Source of the DNA: Bradyrhizobium genosp. L
Lineage (GTDB): Bacteria > Pseudomonadota > Alphaproteobacteria > Rhizobiales > Xanthobacteraceae
Direction of reading: 5' to 3'
Length of the DNA stretch: 64,000 nt
NCBI RefSeq assembly: GCF_015624485.1
Contig: NZ_CP061378.1
Coordinates: 5,394,001 to 5,458,000, forward strand
Shown here: one piece after another, positions 16,082-23,962 of the stretch
Layout of the letters: each line of letters begins with the position of its first letter
Position numbering within the stretch: the first letter of the stretch is position 1
Made by a program: the position numbers and the translations under genes
Notes under the pieces: model-generated
Seen by the model: only the letters and a program-made list of their open reading frames with translations
Database searches by the model: none
Told to the model about the DNA's origin: nothing

Positions 16082-16537
16082 TCAGGCCCGCACGTTGGTG
16101 CCGTAAGACGCCGCAGACGTGACACGGCGGCCGGCGGCGCCATACGGCGACACGTTGGCGATCTGCTCGCGGATCGCCTGCATGATGGCCTCGATCCGGC
16201 GGTTGCTGGCATCGATCGCGGCGCGCAGCCGCAGCACGTTCTCGTCCATCGCGGCACGCAGCCGCAGGATCCGCTCCATCAGCTGCTCGCGCAGCACGCG
16301 ATCATGGACCTGAAGGTTGGCGGTCTGGCCGACCGCCTCGGCGACGCACTGCTCGAACAGATTGGCGAGCCGGTTCTTCTCGTCGACCTGCTTCAGCCGC
16401 GAGGCCGGCAAGCCCTTGGCGAGCTCGACGTTCTCCTCATTGACGACCGCGATCAGGCTGTCGATCAGCGCAATCAGCGACCTGGCGCGCTCGTCGGTCC
16501 CTGCGGGATTGATCTTGATGGTGGCTGCCGTTGTCAT
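16082..16537 (-). CDS. FlgN-like flagellar export chaperone (putative)
   Basis: The protein has 151 residues, no signal peptide, mostly helical with long heptad-like stretches ('ARSLIALIDSLIAVVNEENVELAKGLPASRLKQVDEKNRLANLFE', 'REQLMERILRLRAAMDENVLRLRAAIDASNRRIEAIMQAI'). The opening region resembles FlgN, the cytoplasmic chaperone of FlgK and FlgL, and its place immediately before flgK fits. ATG 16537 is supported by cgggagcg; upstream ATGs lie in the preceding gene's DNA. Assignment rests on helical pattern and position. Confidence 0.6.
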   Translation of the reverse strand: MTTAATIKINPAGTDERARSLIALIDSLIAVVNEENVELAKGLPASRLKQVDEKNRLANLFEQCVAEAVGQTANLQVHDRVLREQLMERILRLRAAMDENVLRLRAAIDASNRRIEAIMQAIREQIANVSPYGAAGRRVTSAASYGTNVRA

Positions 16538-16556
16538 GGTATCGCTCCCGTCCTTG

Positions 16557-16814
16557 CTAGTGTCCGCCACGCAGCGCGCGGACCGTTTGCGCGCCGCGTC
16601 CATAGGCGGTGATCGCCGTTGCCCGGACCGTCGCCCGGTTGATTTCCGCATCGAGCCGCGCGCATTCGCGCATCAGCTGGTCCCGCAGCGTGGTGATGTC
16701 GTCGAGCAGCGCGCGGAGCTGGCTCCGGTCGCCGGCCTCGACGGCGTTGGCCCGCGCGGTCAGGCGTTCGAGCCTGATCAGCAGCCGGTCCTTTTCATTC
16801 TTCCTGGCGGTCAT
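16557..16814 (-). CDS. Small coiled-coil protein coupled to flgE
   Basis: The protein has 85 residues, charged and helical ('KNEKDRLLIRLERLTARANAVEAGDRSQLRALLDDITTLRDQLMRECARLDAEINRA'). Its ATG overlaps the flgE stop codon (tgatg), so it is translationally coupled to the hook gene, and the FlgN-like gene follows 19 bases later. No recognised family; the pattern suggests a small export chaperone or assembly factor for the hook/junction proteins. It is hidden within a longer reading frame antisense to flgE in another phase, which is spurious upstream of 16814. Confidence 0.65.
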   Translation of the reverse strand: MTARKNEKDRLLIRLERLTARANAVEAGDRSQLRALLDDITTLRDQLMRECARLDAEINRATVRATAITAYGRGAQTVRALRGGH

Positions 16815-18085
16815 CACCGCGACACCGCCGAGATCAGGGTGTCGAACATCTTGTTGACCGTCGTGATCACCTGCGACGCCGCCGAATAGGCCTGCTGCGC
16901 CGAGATCATGTTGGAGAACTGACCACTGGTGTCGGTGGTGCTCGATTCCAGCTCGCTGCCGTAGACCGTTCCGGCGCCGTTGGTGCCCGAGGTCTGCAGC
17001 GTCGCGGTGCCGGAAGCCGCGGTTGAGGCGTACATGCCGTTGCTGTTCGCGTTCAGGCCGTTCGGATCGCTGAACGTCGCCACCGCGATCTTGTAGATCG
17101 CGATGGTCTGGCCGTTCGAGTAGGTGGCGTCGACCACACCGCCCTTGCCGACCGAAATGCTGCTCAGCTTGCCGAACGGCAGGCCGTCCGAATTGATGCC
17201 CGTGAGGTCGACCGATGGCGTCGACTCGCCCGAGGAGAGCTGCGTCAGTCCGTCGGTCTTGCCGATGGTGCCGAGATTGAGCGCGATGCTGCTGTTGGCG
17301 GCGCCGTCGGTCCATCCGGTGATATCGAGCGTCGGCGAAGCAGGCGTCGTCGATGCCAGCGAACCGTCGCTGTTGAAGGTGATGCCGACCGTGCTGGTGG
17401 TCGTGCCGGTCGCGGTGGTGCTCGAGCCGGACGCCAGCGTCGGATCGCCGAAGGTCGCGCTCCACGCATTGGAGCCGGTCTTCTTCCAGGTAATCTGGAC
17501 CGAATTGGCCGTGCCGAGCGAATCGTAGACCGTCATCGAGGAGGTGAACGTCGCGCCGGTCGCCGCATCGGACGGCAGGTTCGCCGCGATCGTCGACTTG
17601 GTGGTCGCGCTGCCGCTGGTTTCGGCGACCTGGGTGTTGATCGGCCCCAGGCTCCCGGCCGACGCGTTGCCGACGACATTGCCGTCGGCGTCGGTGCGCC
17701 AGCCCTGGAGATAATAGCCGTTGTTGACCAGGTAGCCCTGGTTGTCGGTCGTGAATGCGCCGTTGCGCGTGTAGTAGGTGGACCCGCCGGCCTGCGCGTT
17801 GGTGGCCACGAAGAAGCCGGCGCCCTGGATCGCGACGTCGGTCGCGTTGGTGGTCGCTGCCAGCAGTCCCTGCTGGGTGATGTTGGCGCGGCCGGAGACC
17901 GTGACACCGCCGGAGGTGTAGGAGGTGGCGCTGCTCGACGCAGTCACCAGGTCCTCGAACATCGCCGATGTGGTCTTGTAGCCCGTGGTATCGGCATTCG
18001 AAATGTTATCGGAAATCATCGCAAGCGACTGGCTCTGCGAATTGAGCGCCGAGATCGCCGAGGAAAGTGCACCAGTCAAACTCAT
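16814..18085 (-). CDS. flgE: Flagellar hook protein
   Basis: The protein has 423 residues. N-terminal 'ALNSQSQSLAMISDNISNADTTGYKTTSAMFEDLV' is the conserved rod/hook motif, 'AIQGAGFFVATN' the second FlgE landmark, and the C terminus '...FSNMISAQQAYSAASQVITTVNKMFDTLISAVSR' the conserved coiled coil. It polymerises into the flexible hook with FlgD as cap. It follows flgD after 19 bases. Confidence 0.93.
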   Translation of the reverse strand: MSLTGALSSAISALNSQSQSLAMISDNISNADTTGYKTTSAMFEDLVTASSSATSYTSGGVTVSGRANITQQGLLAATTNATDVAIQGAGFFVATNAQAGGSTYYTRNGAFTTDNQGYLVNNGYYLQGWRTDADGNVVGNASAGSLGPINTQVAETSGSATTKSTIAANLPSDAATGATFTSSMTVYDSLGTANSVQITWKKTGSNAWSATFGDPTLASGSSTTATGTTTSTVGITFNSDGSLASTTPASPTLDITGWTDGAANSSIALNLGTIGKTDGLTQLSSGESTPSVDLTGINSDGLPFGKLSSISVGKGGVVDATYSNGQTIAIYKIAVATFSDPNGLNANSNGMYASTAASGTATLQTSGTNGAGTVYGSELESSTTDTSGQFSNMISAQQAYSAASQVITTVNKMFDTLISAVSR

Positions 18086-18104
18086 GATAAAACTCCGAAG
18101 ACGA

Positions 18105-18764
18105 TCAGGACGTAACGCCGATAATGTTGGAAGCGCTGACCGGGACGCCGTTCACGAGCAGCGACGGTGTCGAGCCGGAGGCATCGATGCCGGTCACCGT
18201 TCCGGTGATCGAGGTGTAGCTGAGCACCGAATTGCCGGCGGAGTCGGTCGCGGTCACCGAGACGGTGTACTGGCCGCCATCCGCGAGCTGGGTGCCGTCG
18301 GAGCTCTTGCCGTCCCAGGTGAAGGAGTTGGAGCCGGCGTTGCCGGTGCCCTTCCCGCTCCACACGACGTTGCCCGAGGAGTCCGCGACCGAGATCGCCA
18401 CGTTCGACGAGGCCGAGGTCAGCGAGTAGCCGAACGTCGCCGAGCCGTTGGTCAGCTCCGCGGTGTTGGTCTTCGCCTCGACGGTGTGGCCGATATAGTT
18501 GACCGAGTTCAGCGTCACGAGGCTCGAGAACGAGCTCGCCAGCGACGTCATGCTGGAGTTGATCGATTGCTGCTCGTTGAAGTTGGCGTAGGAGGTGAGC
18601 TGATTGATGAAGTCGGTCGAGCTGGTCGCGTTGAGCGGATCCTGGTTCTGCAGTTCGCTGACCAGCAGATTGAGGAAATCGCTCGAGCTCAACCCCATCG
18701 ATGCATTCGAGGCGGAGCTCGAGCTCGTGGAGCTTGCAGCAGAGGTTGCCGAGGAGACGGTCAT
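18105..18764 (-). CDS. flgD: Flagellar hook capping protein
   Basis: The protein has 219 residues. A Ser-rich N terminus leads into the conserved 'LSSSDFLNLLVSELQNQDPLNATSSTDFINQLTSYANFNEQQ', then 'LVTLNSVNYIGHTVEA' and a FlgD Ig/Tudor-like domain ('SFTWDGKSSDGTQLADGGQYTVSVTATD'). It caps the growing hook. First gene of the hook part of the block, with a 228-base gap upstream to the anti-sigma-like gene where a promoter could lie. Confidence 0.93.
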   Translation of the reverse strand: MTVSSATSAASSTSSSSASNASMGLSSSDFLNLLVSELQNQDPLNATSSTDFINQLTSYANFNEQQSINSSMTSLASSFSSLVTLNSVNYIGHTVEAKTNTAELTNGSATFGYSLTSASSNVAISVADSSGNVVWSGKGTGNAGSNSFTWDGKSSDGTQLADGGQYTVSVTATDSAGNSVLSYTSITGTVTGIDASGSTPSLLVNGVPVSASNIIGVTS

Positions 18765-18992
18765 GACAAATCTCTCTTCGCCACGGGATGCGCGGCGGAA
18801 CGCGTGGGAACATTGGTCGTGAAAGTCGTTCGCAGATGAAACGGACGACGCGCCGAATTCAGGCGCGGATTCATTCGCGCCGAATCACTTGATTAGTCGG
18901 CAGAATTTGCCGCGGGCCTCACGGCAAGCGGCGCTGGCCGGCGAGCGGCACAGCGTTTCGGAAAACCAGCGAAGGATGGAGCGGCCGGGCGC

Positions 18993-19490
18993 TCAGAGCT
19001 GCAGGCTGATCGACAGACCCGGCTCGTCCAGCATCAGGGACGCCGGGGCCAGCGCGGGCAACAGGCAGAATGCCAGCAGCAGCGCCGGCAGCACCTTGCC
19101 GCCCGGCGCGGGCTCGTCGGAAGGCTGCGCGTCCTGCGCAGTGTCTTCAGGCGGCGCGGCCGGCTGCTTCGGCAGTTTCGCGGCTGCGGTGACGATGCGA
19201 TCGAGAAGCCCCGCGGGCGCGCGGACCGGCGGCGCTGCGAGCGCGCGGCGCACCGCGCTCGCCTCCTCATACAGCGCGCGCGCCTCGGCCGAGGATGCGA
19301 GCAGCTGCACTGCGGCCAGCCGCTGATCGTCGGGCCAGTGGGACAAATCCTCCCCCAGCCGGTCGATCAAGTCCTCAAATGTCGCAAAGTCCATCCCGCG
19401 CGCAGATCCAGCCTCGTCGCCAAGGCTGTCATAAAGCATCCGCGGGACAGCGGAAATCAATTTCCGCCGGCGCGACATTAGGCCCGACAT
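18993..19490 (-). CDS. Putative membrane anti-sigma-like protein
   Basis: About 165 residues. The N-terminal part contains 'DFATFEDLIDRLGEDLSHWPDDQRLAAVQLLASSAEARALYEEASAVRRAL', a pattern seen in alphaproteobacterial proteins encoded beside ECF sigma factors. A Pro/Ala-rich linker follows, then one membrane segment near the C terminus ('LPALLLAFCLLPALAPASLML'). No zinc-binding His-x3-Cys-x2-Cys is present. It may hold the ECF factor of 22752-23453 inactive at the membrane. The start is uncertain: ATGs at 19490, 19478 and 19394 are possible; the first has a weak ggtgg. It interrupts the flagellar order between fliS and flgD. Confidence 0.5.
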   Translation of the reverse strand: MSGLMSRRRKLISAVPRMLYDSLGDEAGSARGMDFATFEDLIDRLGEDLSHWPDDQRLAAVQLLASSAEARALYEEASAVRRALAAPPVRAPAGLLDRIVTAAAKLPKQPAAPPEDTAQDAQPSDEPAPGGKVLPALLLAFCLLPALAPASLMLDEPGLSISLQL

Positions 19491-19591
19491 GATGTCCACC
19501 GGACGGCCATTTCCCCACCCCGACGGCCGCCGCATCGTCGCCCGTCTGCGACGAATTGGCGCTCACAGGCTGATTCGCGCCCCCGCGCGTC

Positions 19592-20014
19592 TCAGCGCCT
19601 GACCACTGATTCGGTGGCCTTGGCCTTGCCGGCGGTCTGCTCGACGAACTTCCAGGCGTCGCGGAGTTCCGTCAGGCTGGCAATGATCCGCCGAAAGCTT
19701 TCCTTGGCATGCGGCTGGCCGTAGGAGCGCAGGCACGCCATGATCAGCGAATTGTAGGTCCGGTACAGCCGCTCCGCCATCGCGCCGCCGCGGTTGAAAT
19801 CGAGGTGATGGCTCAGCCCGCGCAGGATCGCGGTGGCCCGCGTCAGATAGTTGTGGCCTTCCTCGAAGCGCTTGGCTTCGTGCGCTTCCAGCGCCTTCTG
19901 CAGCAGCGTGATGGCGCCGTCGCACAGCATCACCACCGCCTTGAGCGGCGGCACCGCCACGGCGGCGGATCGATAGGCATTGTTGGCCTGATAGGCCATC
20001 GCATTCTGTGTCAT
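19592..20014 (-). CDS. fliS: Flagellar export chaperone FliS
   Basis: The protein has 140 residues. 'AYQANNAYRSAAVAVPPLKAVVMLCDGAITLLQKALEAHEAKRFEEGHNYLTRATAILRGLSHHLDFNRGGAMAERLYRTYN' is the FliS four-helix pattern. It binds flagellin in the cytoplasm and prevents premature assembly. Its ATG overlaps the fliD stop codon (tgatg), so the two are translationally coupled. Confidence 0.9.
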   Translation of the reverse strand: MTQNAMAYQANNAYRSAAVAVPPLKAVVMLCDGAITLLQKALEAHEAKRFEEGHNYLTRATAILRGLSHHLDFNRGGAMAERLYRTYNSLIMACLRSYGQPHAKESFRRIIASLTELRDAWKFVEQTAGKAKATESVVRR

Positions 20015-21723
20015 CAGTTACTCGATGCTGCGTTCAGGAGGGCTTTCAAATAACCCAGGGTATTGTTGGCGCTTTCGATGGCGGCCTGATAGTTGGCGTA
20101 TTGAAGCTGCAGCTGCGCCTTGAAGGTCGCCGCGTTGCTCTGGATGTCGCTGACCTGGGACGACAGATCGGTGTCGCGCGACTGCAGGTTGGTAATCATC
20201 GTCTGCAGCTGGCCGCTGGTGCCGGAGGTGGTGTGTGCAATCTGGTAAAGCTGGCTCGCAAGACCGGATGTCGACGTCACCGTGATCGACTGCGAGGTCG
20301 AGCCGGTGTAGGTGAACGCCATGCCGGCGTAGGCCGTGCCCGAATTGCCGATGATGGAATCGCCGACGATGGAAAAGCCCGAGCTGTCGCCGCCGATGGA
20401 AGCGCCGGTCAGCGTGCCGTCCGAACCCACCGTCAGGTCGAGCGTGAACGACTGCGGCGACGTGCCGGTGTTGACGACGTTGAGCTGACTGGACGAGGTG
20501 GTCGTCTGCGCCGCCAGCAGCTTGGTTACGCCGGCGAGATTCTGCGTCAGCACGGTGGACAGCGTACCGGTATCGAGCTGGAGCTCGTTGTTCTCGTTGA
20601 AGGACAGGCCGAGGTCGGCCATCGTCATGCTGCCGACCGAGCCACTGAGCACCTGTTGCAGCTGCGTCATGATATCGCGCATCGTGCTGTCGCCGAACAG
20701 CACCGCGCTGGACGACGCCGTGCCGTCGGAATTCTGCGCCGACTGCGCGATCACCTGATCGCGGAACGCGTTGTAATTGGTGACGAAGGTCTGCAGCGCG
20801 GTGGTGATCGCGCTGGTGTCGGCGCTGATGCTGACATTGATCGATGTTCCGGCCGGCGTCGCCTGCAGCAGGTCGAAGGTGACGCCCGTCAGCACGTCGG
20901 AGACATCGTTGGTGTTGCGGGTCAGCGAGATGCCGTCTAGGGTGAATTCGGCCGGTTGCGCCTTCTGCAGCACGTCGGTGAACGCGCCGGTGCTGTCGGT
21001 GACACCGAGCTTGTTCAAGATGTCGTCGCCGGAGGTCGACGAATAGCTGATGTTGGCCGCGTCCTGGGTCCCGGTCAGCACCATCTCATAGGACCCGCTC
21101 GACACCTGGACGATCGAGGCCTGGACGTTGGTGGTCGAGGTCTGCGCGTTGATGGTGTCGACGATATCCTGCATCGACATGCCGCTGGTGATCGAGATCG
21201 CGGAACTGGTGCCGCCGGCGAGCCCGAGCGAGAACGTCCCGGAATAGCCGAGCGCCGTCGAAGAACTCGACTGCGAGGTGCCGATCGCCTTCTGCGCGGT
21301 CGCAAGCTGGGTGATCGTAAGCGTGTGGTCGCCGGTCGCCGAGCCGCTGTTGACGCTCATGTTGAGCGCCGAGGACGCACTGACGTCGCCGGTCGCGGAA
21401 ATCGTCGCCGATCGCGTGGCGAATGCGTTGGTGGTGATCGAATTGATGACCGAGGTGCTGAGCGATGACAGGCCCGTGGCCAGCGTCGAAAGCTCGGTCT
21501 GCAGGCTCTGGTAGGCGGAGACCTTGGCCTGGTTGGCGGTGATCGTCGTGGTGATCGAGGTGGCCGCCGCCAGCTTGGCGTCGACTTCGGCCGTGATCAG
21601 GGCATCCCAGTCGATGCTGGTCGAATTGGTCGTGCCGGTCGTCGTGACCGTGCTCGCAGAGCTGGACGATGAGCTCGTGCTGCTGGTGCCGGTCGTGCTC
21701 GAGGTGGCGCTGCTTACCGTCAT
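20014..21723 (-). CDS. fliD: Flagellar filament capping protein
   Basis: The protein has 569 residues. A Ser/Thr-rich N terminus is followed by FliD_N features ('ISTTITANQAKVSAYQSLQTELSTLATGLSSL') and the C-terminal FliD coiled coil ('LQTMITNLQSRDTDLSSQVSDIQSNAATFKAQLQLQYANYQAAIESANNTLGYLKALL'). 'FTLDGISLTRNTNDVSDVLTGVTFDLLQATPAGTS' is a classical FliD segment. It caps the filament tip and inserts flagellin. It is preceded by a strong terminator after fliC. Confidence 0.92.
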   Translation of the reverse strand: MTVSSATSSTTGTSSTSSSSSSASTVTTTGTTNSTSIDWDALITAEVDAKLAAATSITTTITANQAKVSAYQSLQTELSTLATGLSSLSTSVINSITTNAFATRSATISATGDVSASSALNMSVNSGSATGDHTLTITQLATAQKAIGTSQSSSSTALGYSGTFSLGLAGGTSSAISITSGMSMQDIVDTINAQTSTTNVQASIVQVSSGSYEMVLTGTQDAANISYSSTSGDDILNKLGVTDSTGAFTDVLQKAQPAEFTLDGISLTRNTNDVSDVLTGVTFDLLQATPAGTSINVSISADTSAITTALQTFVTNYNAFRDQVIAQSAQNSDGTASSSAVLFGDSTMRDIMTQLQQVLSGSVGSMTMADLGLSFNENNELQLDTGTLSTVLTQNLAGVTKLLAAQTTTSSSQLNVVNTGTSPQSFTLDLTVGSDGTLTGASIGGDSSGFSIVGDSIIGNSGTAYAGMAFTYTGSTSQSITVTSTSGLASQLYQIAHTTSGTSGQLQTMITNLQSRDTDLSSQVSDIQSNAATFKAQLQLQYANYQAAIESANNTLGYLKALLNAASSN

Positions 21724-21746
21724 GTCAACACGTCCGCCGGGAAAGG

Positions 21747-21775
21747 AATCGGGCCGGCAACAGGCCGGCCCGATT
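21747..21775 (-). terminator. Terminator-like hairpin after fliC
   Basis: Perfect 12-base arms aatcgggccggc and gccggcccgatt with a 5-base loop, 12 bases after the fliC stop and 24 before the fliD start. It would separate abundant fliC mRNA from fliD. On the minus strand it is followed by 'ccttt', so partial read-through is likely. Confidence 0.75.
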
Positions 21776-21786
21776 TACGCATCGAA

Positions 21787-22611
21787 TTAGCCGAGCAGCT
21801 TCAGCAGGTACTGCGGCATCTGGTTGGCCGCGGTTTCGGCCGAGACGGCGGCCTGGGTCTTCACTTCGGCCGAGGACAGGGTCGCCTGCTCGGAGGCGAT
21901 ATCGACGTCCTTGATCGCCGAGTTGGCCGACTGCAGGTTCTGGGTCTGGGTCGAGATCGAGTCGGCGCTGAAGTTGAAGCGGGATTCCTGGGCACCGATC
22001 TCGGCGCGGGCGGACGACACGCTGTCGATCGCGGTATCGAGCAACGACATCGCACTGGTGGCACCCGACAGGGTCGAAACGTCGAGCGAGGTCACGCCGA
22101 GCGAGGACGCAGTCAGGCTCGTCAGCTTGATCGAGATGGTGTCGGCCGAGGTCGAGCCGACCAGCACCGCGACGCCCGAGGAGAACACGCTGGTGCCATC
22201 GAGCAGGCTCTGGCTCGAGTAGCGGGTGCCGGAAGCGATGGAGTCGATTTCGCCCTTGAGCTGCGTGAATTCCGAGTTGATGTAGGCGCGGCTGGAGTCG
22301 GCGACGGTGCCGGAGGCCGATTCAGAGGCCAGCGACTTCATGCGGGCCAGGATGTCGGAGATGTTCGACGCGCCGCCGTCGGCGGTCTGCAGGATCGAAG
22401 TCGCCTGCGCGGCGTTGGTGGCGGCCTGCTGCAGCGTGGTGATGTCTGAAGAAATACGGGTCGAGATCGCGAGACCGGCGGCGTCGTCGGAGGCCGAGGT
22501 GATGCGCGAGCCGCTCGACAGCTTCGACAGTGCGCTGGTTTCCTGCATCGAGTTGATGTTCAGGTAGCGGACCGCAGAGTTCGCGGCTGTGTTGGTGGAA
22601 ATTGCGGGCAT
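21787..22611 (-). CDS. fliC: Flagellin
   Basis: The protein has 274 residues, short for a flagellin because the outer D2/D3 domains are nearly absent. The N-terminal D0/D1 reads 'YLNINSMQETSALSKLSSGSRITSASDDAAGLAISTRI', and the C-terminal D1/D0 'RFNFSADSISTQTQNLQSANSAIKDVDIASEQATL ... QMPQYLLKLLG'. The surface-exposed middle is Ser/Thr-rich and so a plausible glycosylation target. A clear aggagc ribosome site precedes it. It is followed by a hairpin, then fliD and fliS. Confidence 0.93.
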   Translation of the reverse strand: MPAISTNTAANSAVRYLNINSMQETSALSKLSSGSRITSASDDAAGLAISTRISSDITTLQQAATNAAQATSILQTADGGASNISDILARMKSLASESASGTVADSSRAYINSEFTQLKGEIDSIASGTRYSSQSLLDGTSVFSSGVAVLVGSTSADTISIKLTSLTASSLGVTSLDVSTLSGATSAMSLLDTAIDSVSSARAEIGAQESRFNFSADSISTQTQNLQSANSAIKDVDIASEQATLSSAEVKTQAAVSAETAANQMPQYLLKLLG

Positions 22612-22751
22612 GTGTAGCTCCTGTGCTGATGGGCGACATGCCGCATCATGAGAAGATGAGAGTTGACGCGGATCCAGCCCCCGTCCGTCCGATCAAACGG
22701 AAGGGCGGCCGGTGATCAGGCGCGAAATCTTTCAGAAGCCGGATTTTATGG

Positions 22752-23453
22752 TTAGCAATCGGTAAACGCGCCGCGCAGGTCGCGCTCGTGCCGTTTCAGG
22801 TTCTCGCGCAATTGCTGGCGCCCGCGCTTCAAGAGCGACTCCACGGCGGCCACGGTGGTGTCCATGACTTCCGCGATCTCGCCGTTGCTCATGTTCTCGT
22901 GGTAGGAGAGGATCACCGCGACGCGCTGCTGCTCGGGCAGCTTCTGCATCGCGACTTCCAGCAGATTGCCGATCTCGTTGCGCTCGATCACGGTCGAGGC
23001 GTCGAGCTGGGTGTCGGCGACTTCGGGCACGACGTCGACATTCTCGGTGCGCGGCTTGCGGCGCAGGTCGATGCAGCGGTTGCTGACCACGCGATAGAGC
23101 CAGGTCGAGAACTTGGCGCGGCCGTGCTGCCAGCGGCCGCGATGCGTCCACACCTTCAGCATGGTGTCCTGCACCACGTCCTCGGCATCGGCGGCGTTGC
23201 CGACGATGCGCAGCGCGATCGCGTAGGCGCGATCGACATGACGCTCGACCAAACCGCGAAACGCCGCCTCGTCGCCGGCGGCGAGGCGGTCGAGCAGATC
23301 CTTGTCTTCGTCCTGGATCTCGACGGTGTCGAGCGGGCCGGCATCTTCAACCGTCGGGACGTCATTCCAGGGCGGCGTCGCTTCGGCCGGCGCGACCGCG
23401 GCCTTGGTGGCCTCGACCTCGGCCGTTGCCCTCATCTCAAGCGCGTAGCTCAT
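22752..23453 (-). CDS. ECF-family RNA polymerase sigma factor
   Basis: The protein has 233 residues. After an acidic, Pro-containing N-terminal extension of about 50 residues come sigma region 2 ('GDEAAFRGLVERHVDRAYAIALRIVGNAADAEDVVQDTMLKVW') and region 4 with its HTH ('LPEQQRVAVILSYHENMSNGEIAEVMDTTVAAVESLLKRGRQQLRENL'). It directs transcription of a stress or surface regulon. ATG 23453 follows ggagagtgggg; the upstream start is less likely. It stands 140 bases before fliC on the same strand; the anti-sigma candidate is at 18993-19490. Confidence 0.88.
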   Translation of the reverse strand: MSYALEMRATAEVEATKAAVAPAEATPPWNDVPTVEDAGPLDTVEIQDEDKDLLDRLAAGDEAAFRGLVERHVDRAYAIALRIVGNAADAEDVVQDTMLKVWTHRGRWQHGRAKFSTWLYRVVSNRCIDLRRKPRTENVDVVPEVADTQLDASTVIERNEIGNLLEVAMQKLPEQQRVAVILSYHENMSNGEIAEVMDTTVAAVESLLKRGRQQLRENLKRHERDLRGAFTDC

Positions 23454-23962
23454 GCCCCACTCTCCAACCAACGCCGCTGGCACGTGCTCCATGCGGCTTC
23501 TAAGCGTTGAACGGAGGGGTCAAACAAACCAGGCGAACTTTTTTCGTTATTTTTCAAATGCTTAGCTGGATTTTTTTGCCGACCGCCCGGCAAAAGCTGC
23601 CGCCTCACCGGGGCACAAGGGAGCAGTCGGCATGGCTCGGAGCAGTCGTTCAGCATCGCCTCGGATTTCCGCAGGAGAGGTCGTCGCGTCGGAAAACGCT
23701 GTTGCCACATCAACTAACGCCACGCGAACGACCGCGCGCATACAGCGTGCGAGTGACCGATTGCCGCGTGGACGCCGTCTTGCATTCGACGATTCCGACT
23801 AGGCAATTTTTTCCGAATCACCGTTTTGACGTTATCGAATTTTTTGAATCTGTCAGTCGCCAAGCGCGCGTTTTGGAATCCCGCGCCAACTTTTTTGGTT
23901 AAGCGCGCCTGAATTGCCGCAACGACGCGTACAACGCACCGAGGATCAGCGGGAATTTGCGC
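23454..23962. other. AT-rich intergenic region between divergent genes
   Basis: About 510 bases between the sigma factor and the HAD-like gene. From about 23530 it is markedly more AT-rich than the surroundings (for example 'ttttttcgttatttttcaaa' near 23540 and 'ttttttccgaatca' near 23808), continuing into the next gene. I find no convincing gene; the short frames lack family patterns. Promoters for both flanking genes must lie here. Confidence 0.6.

Noticed and set aside
23507..23902. 131-codon plus-strand frame in the AT-rich intergenic region
   Set aside because: No ribosome site, no family pattern, biased by AT-rich DNA between two divergent genes.
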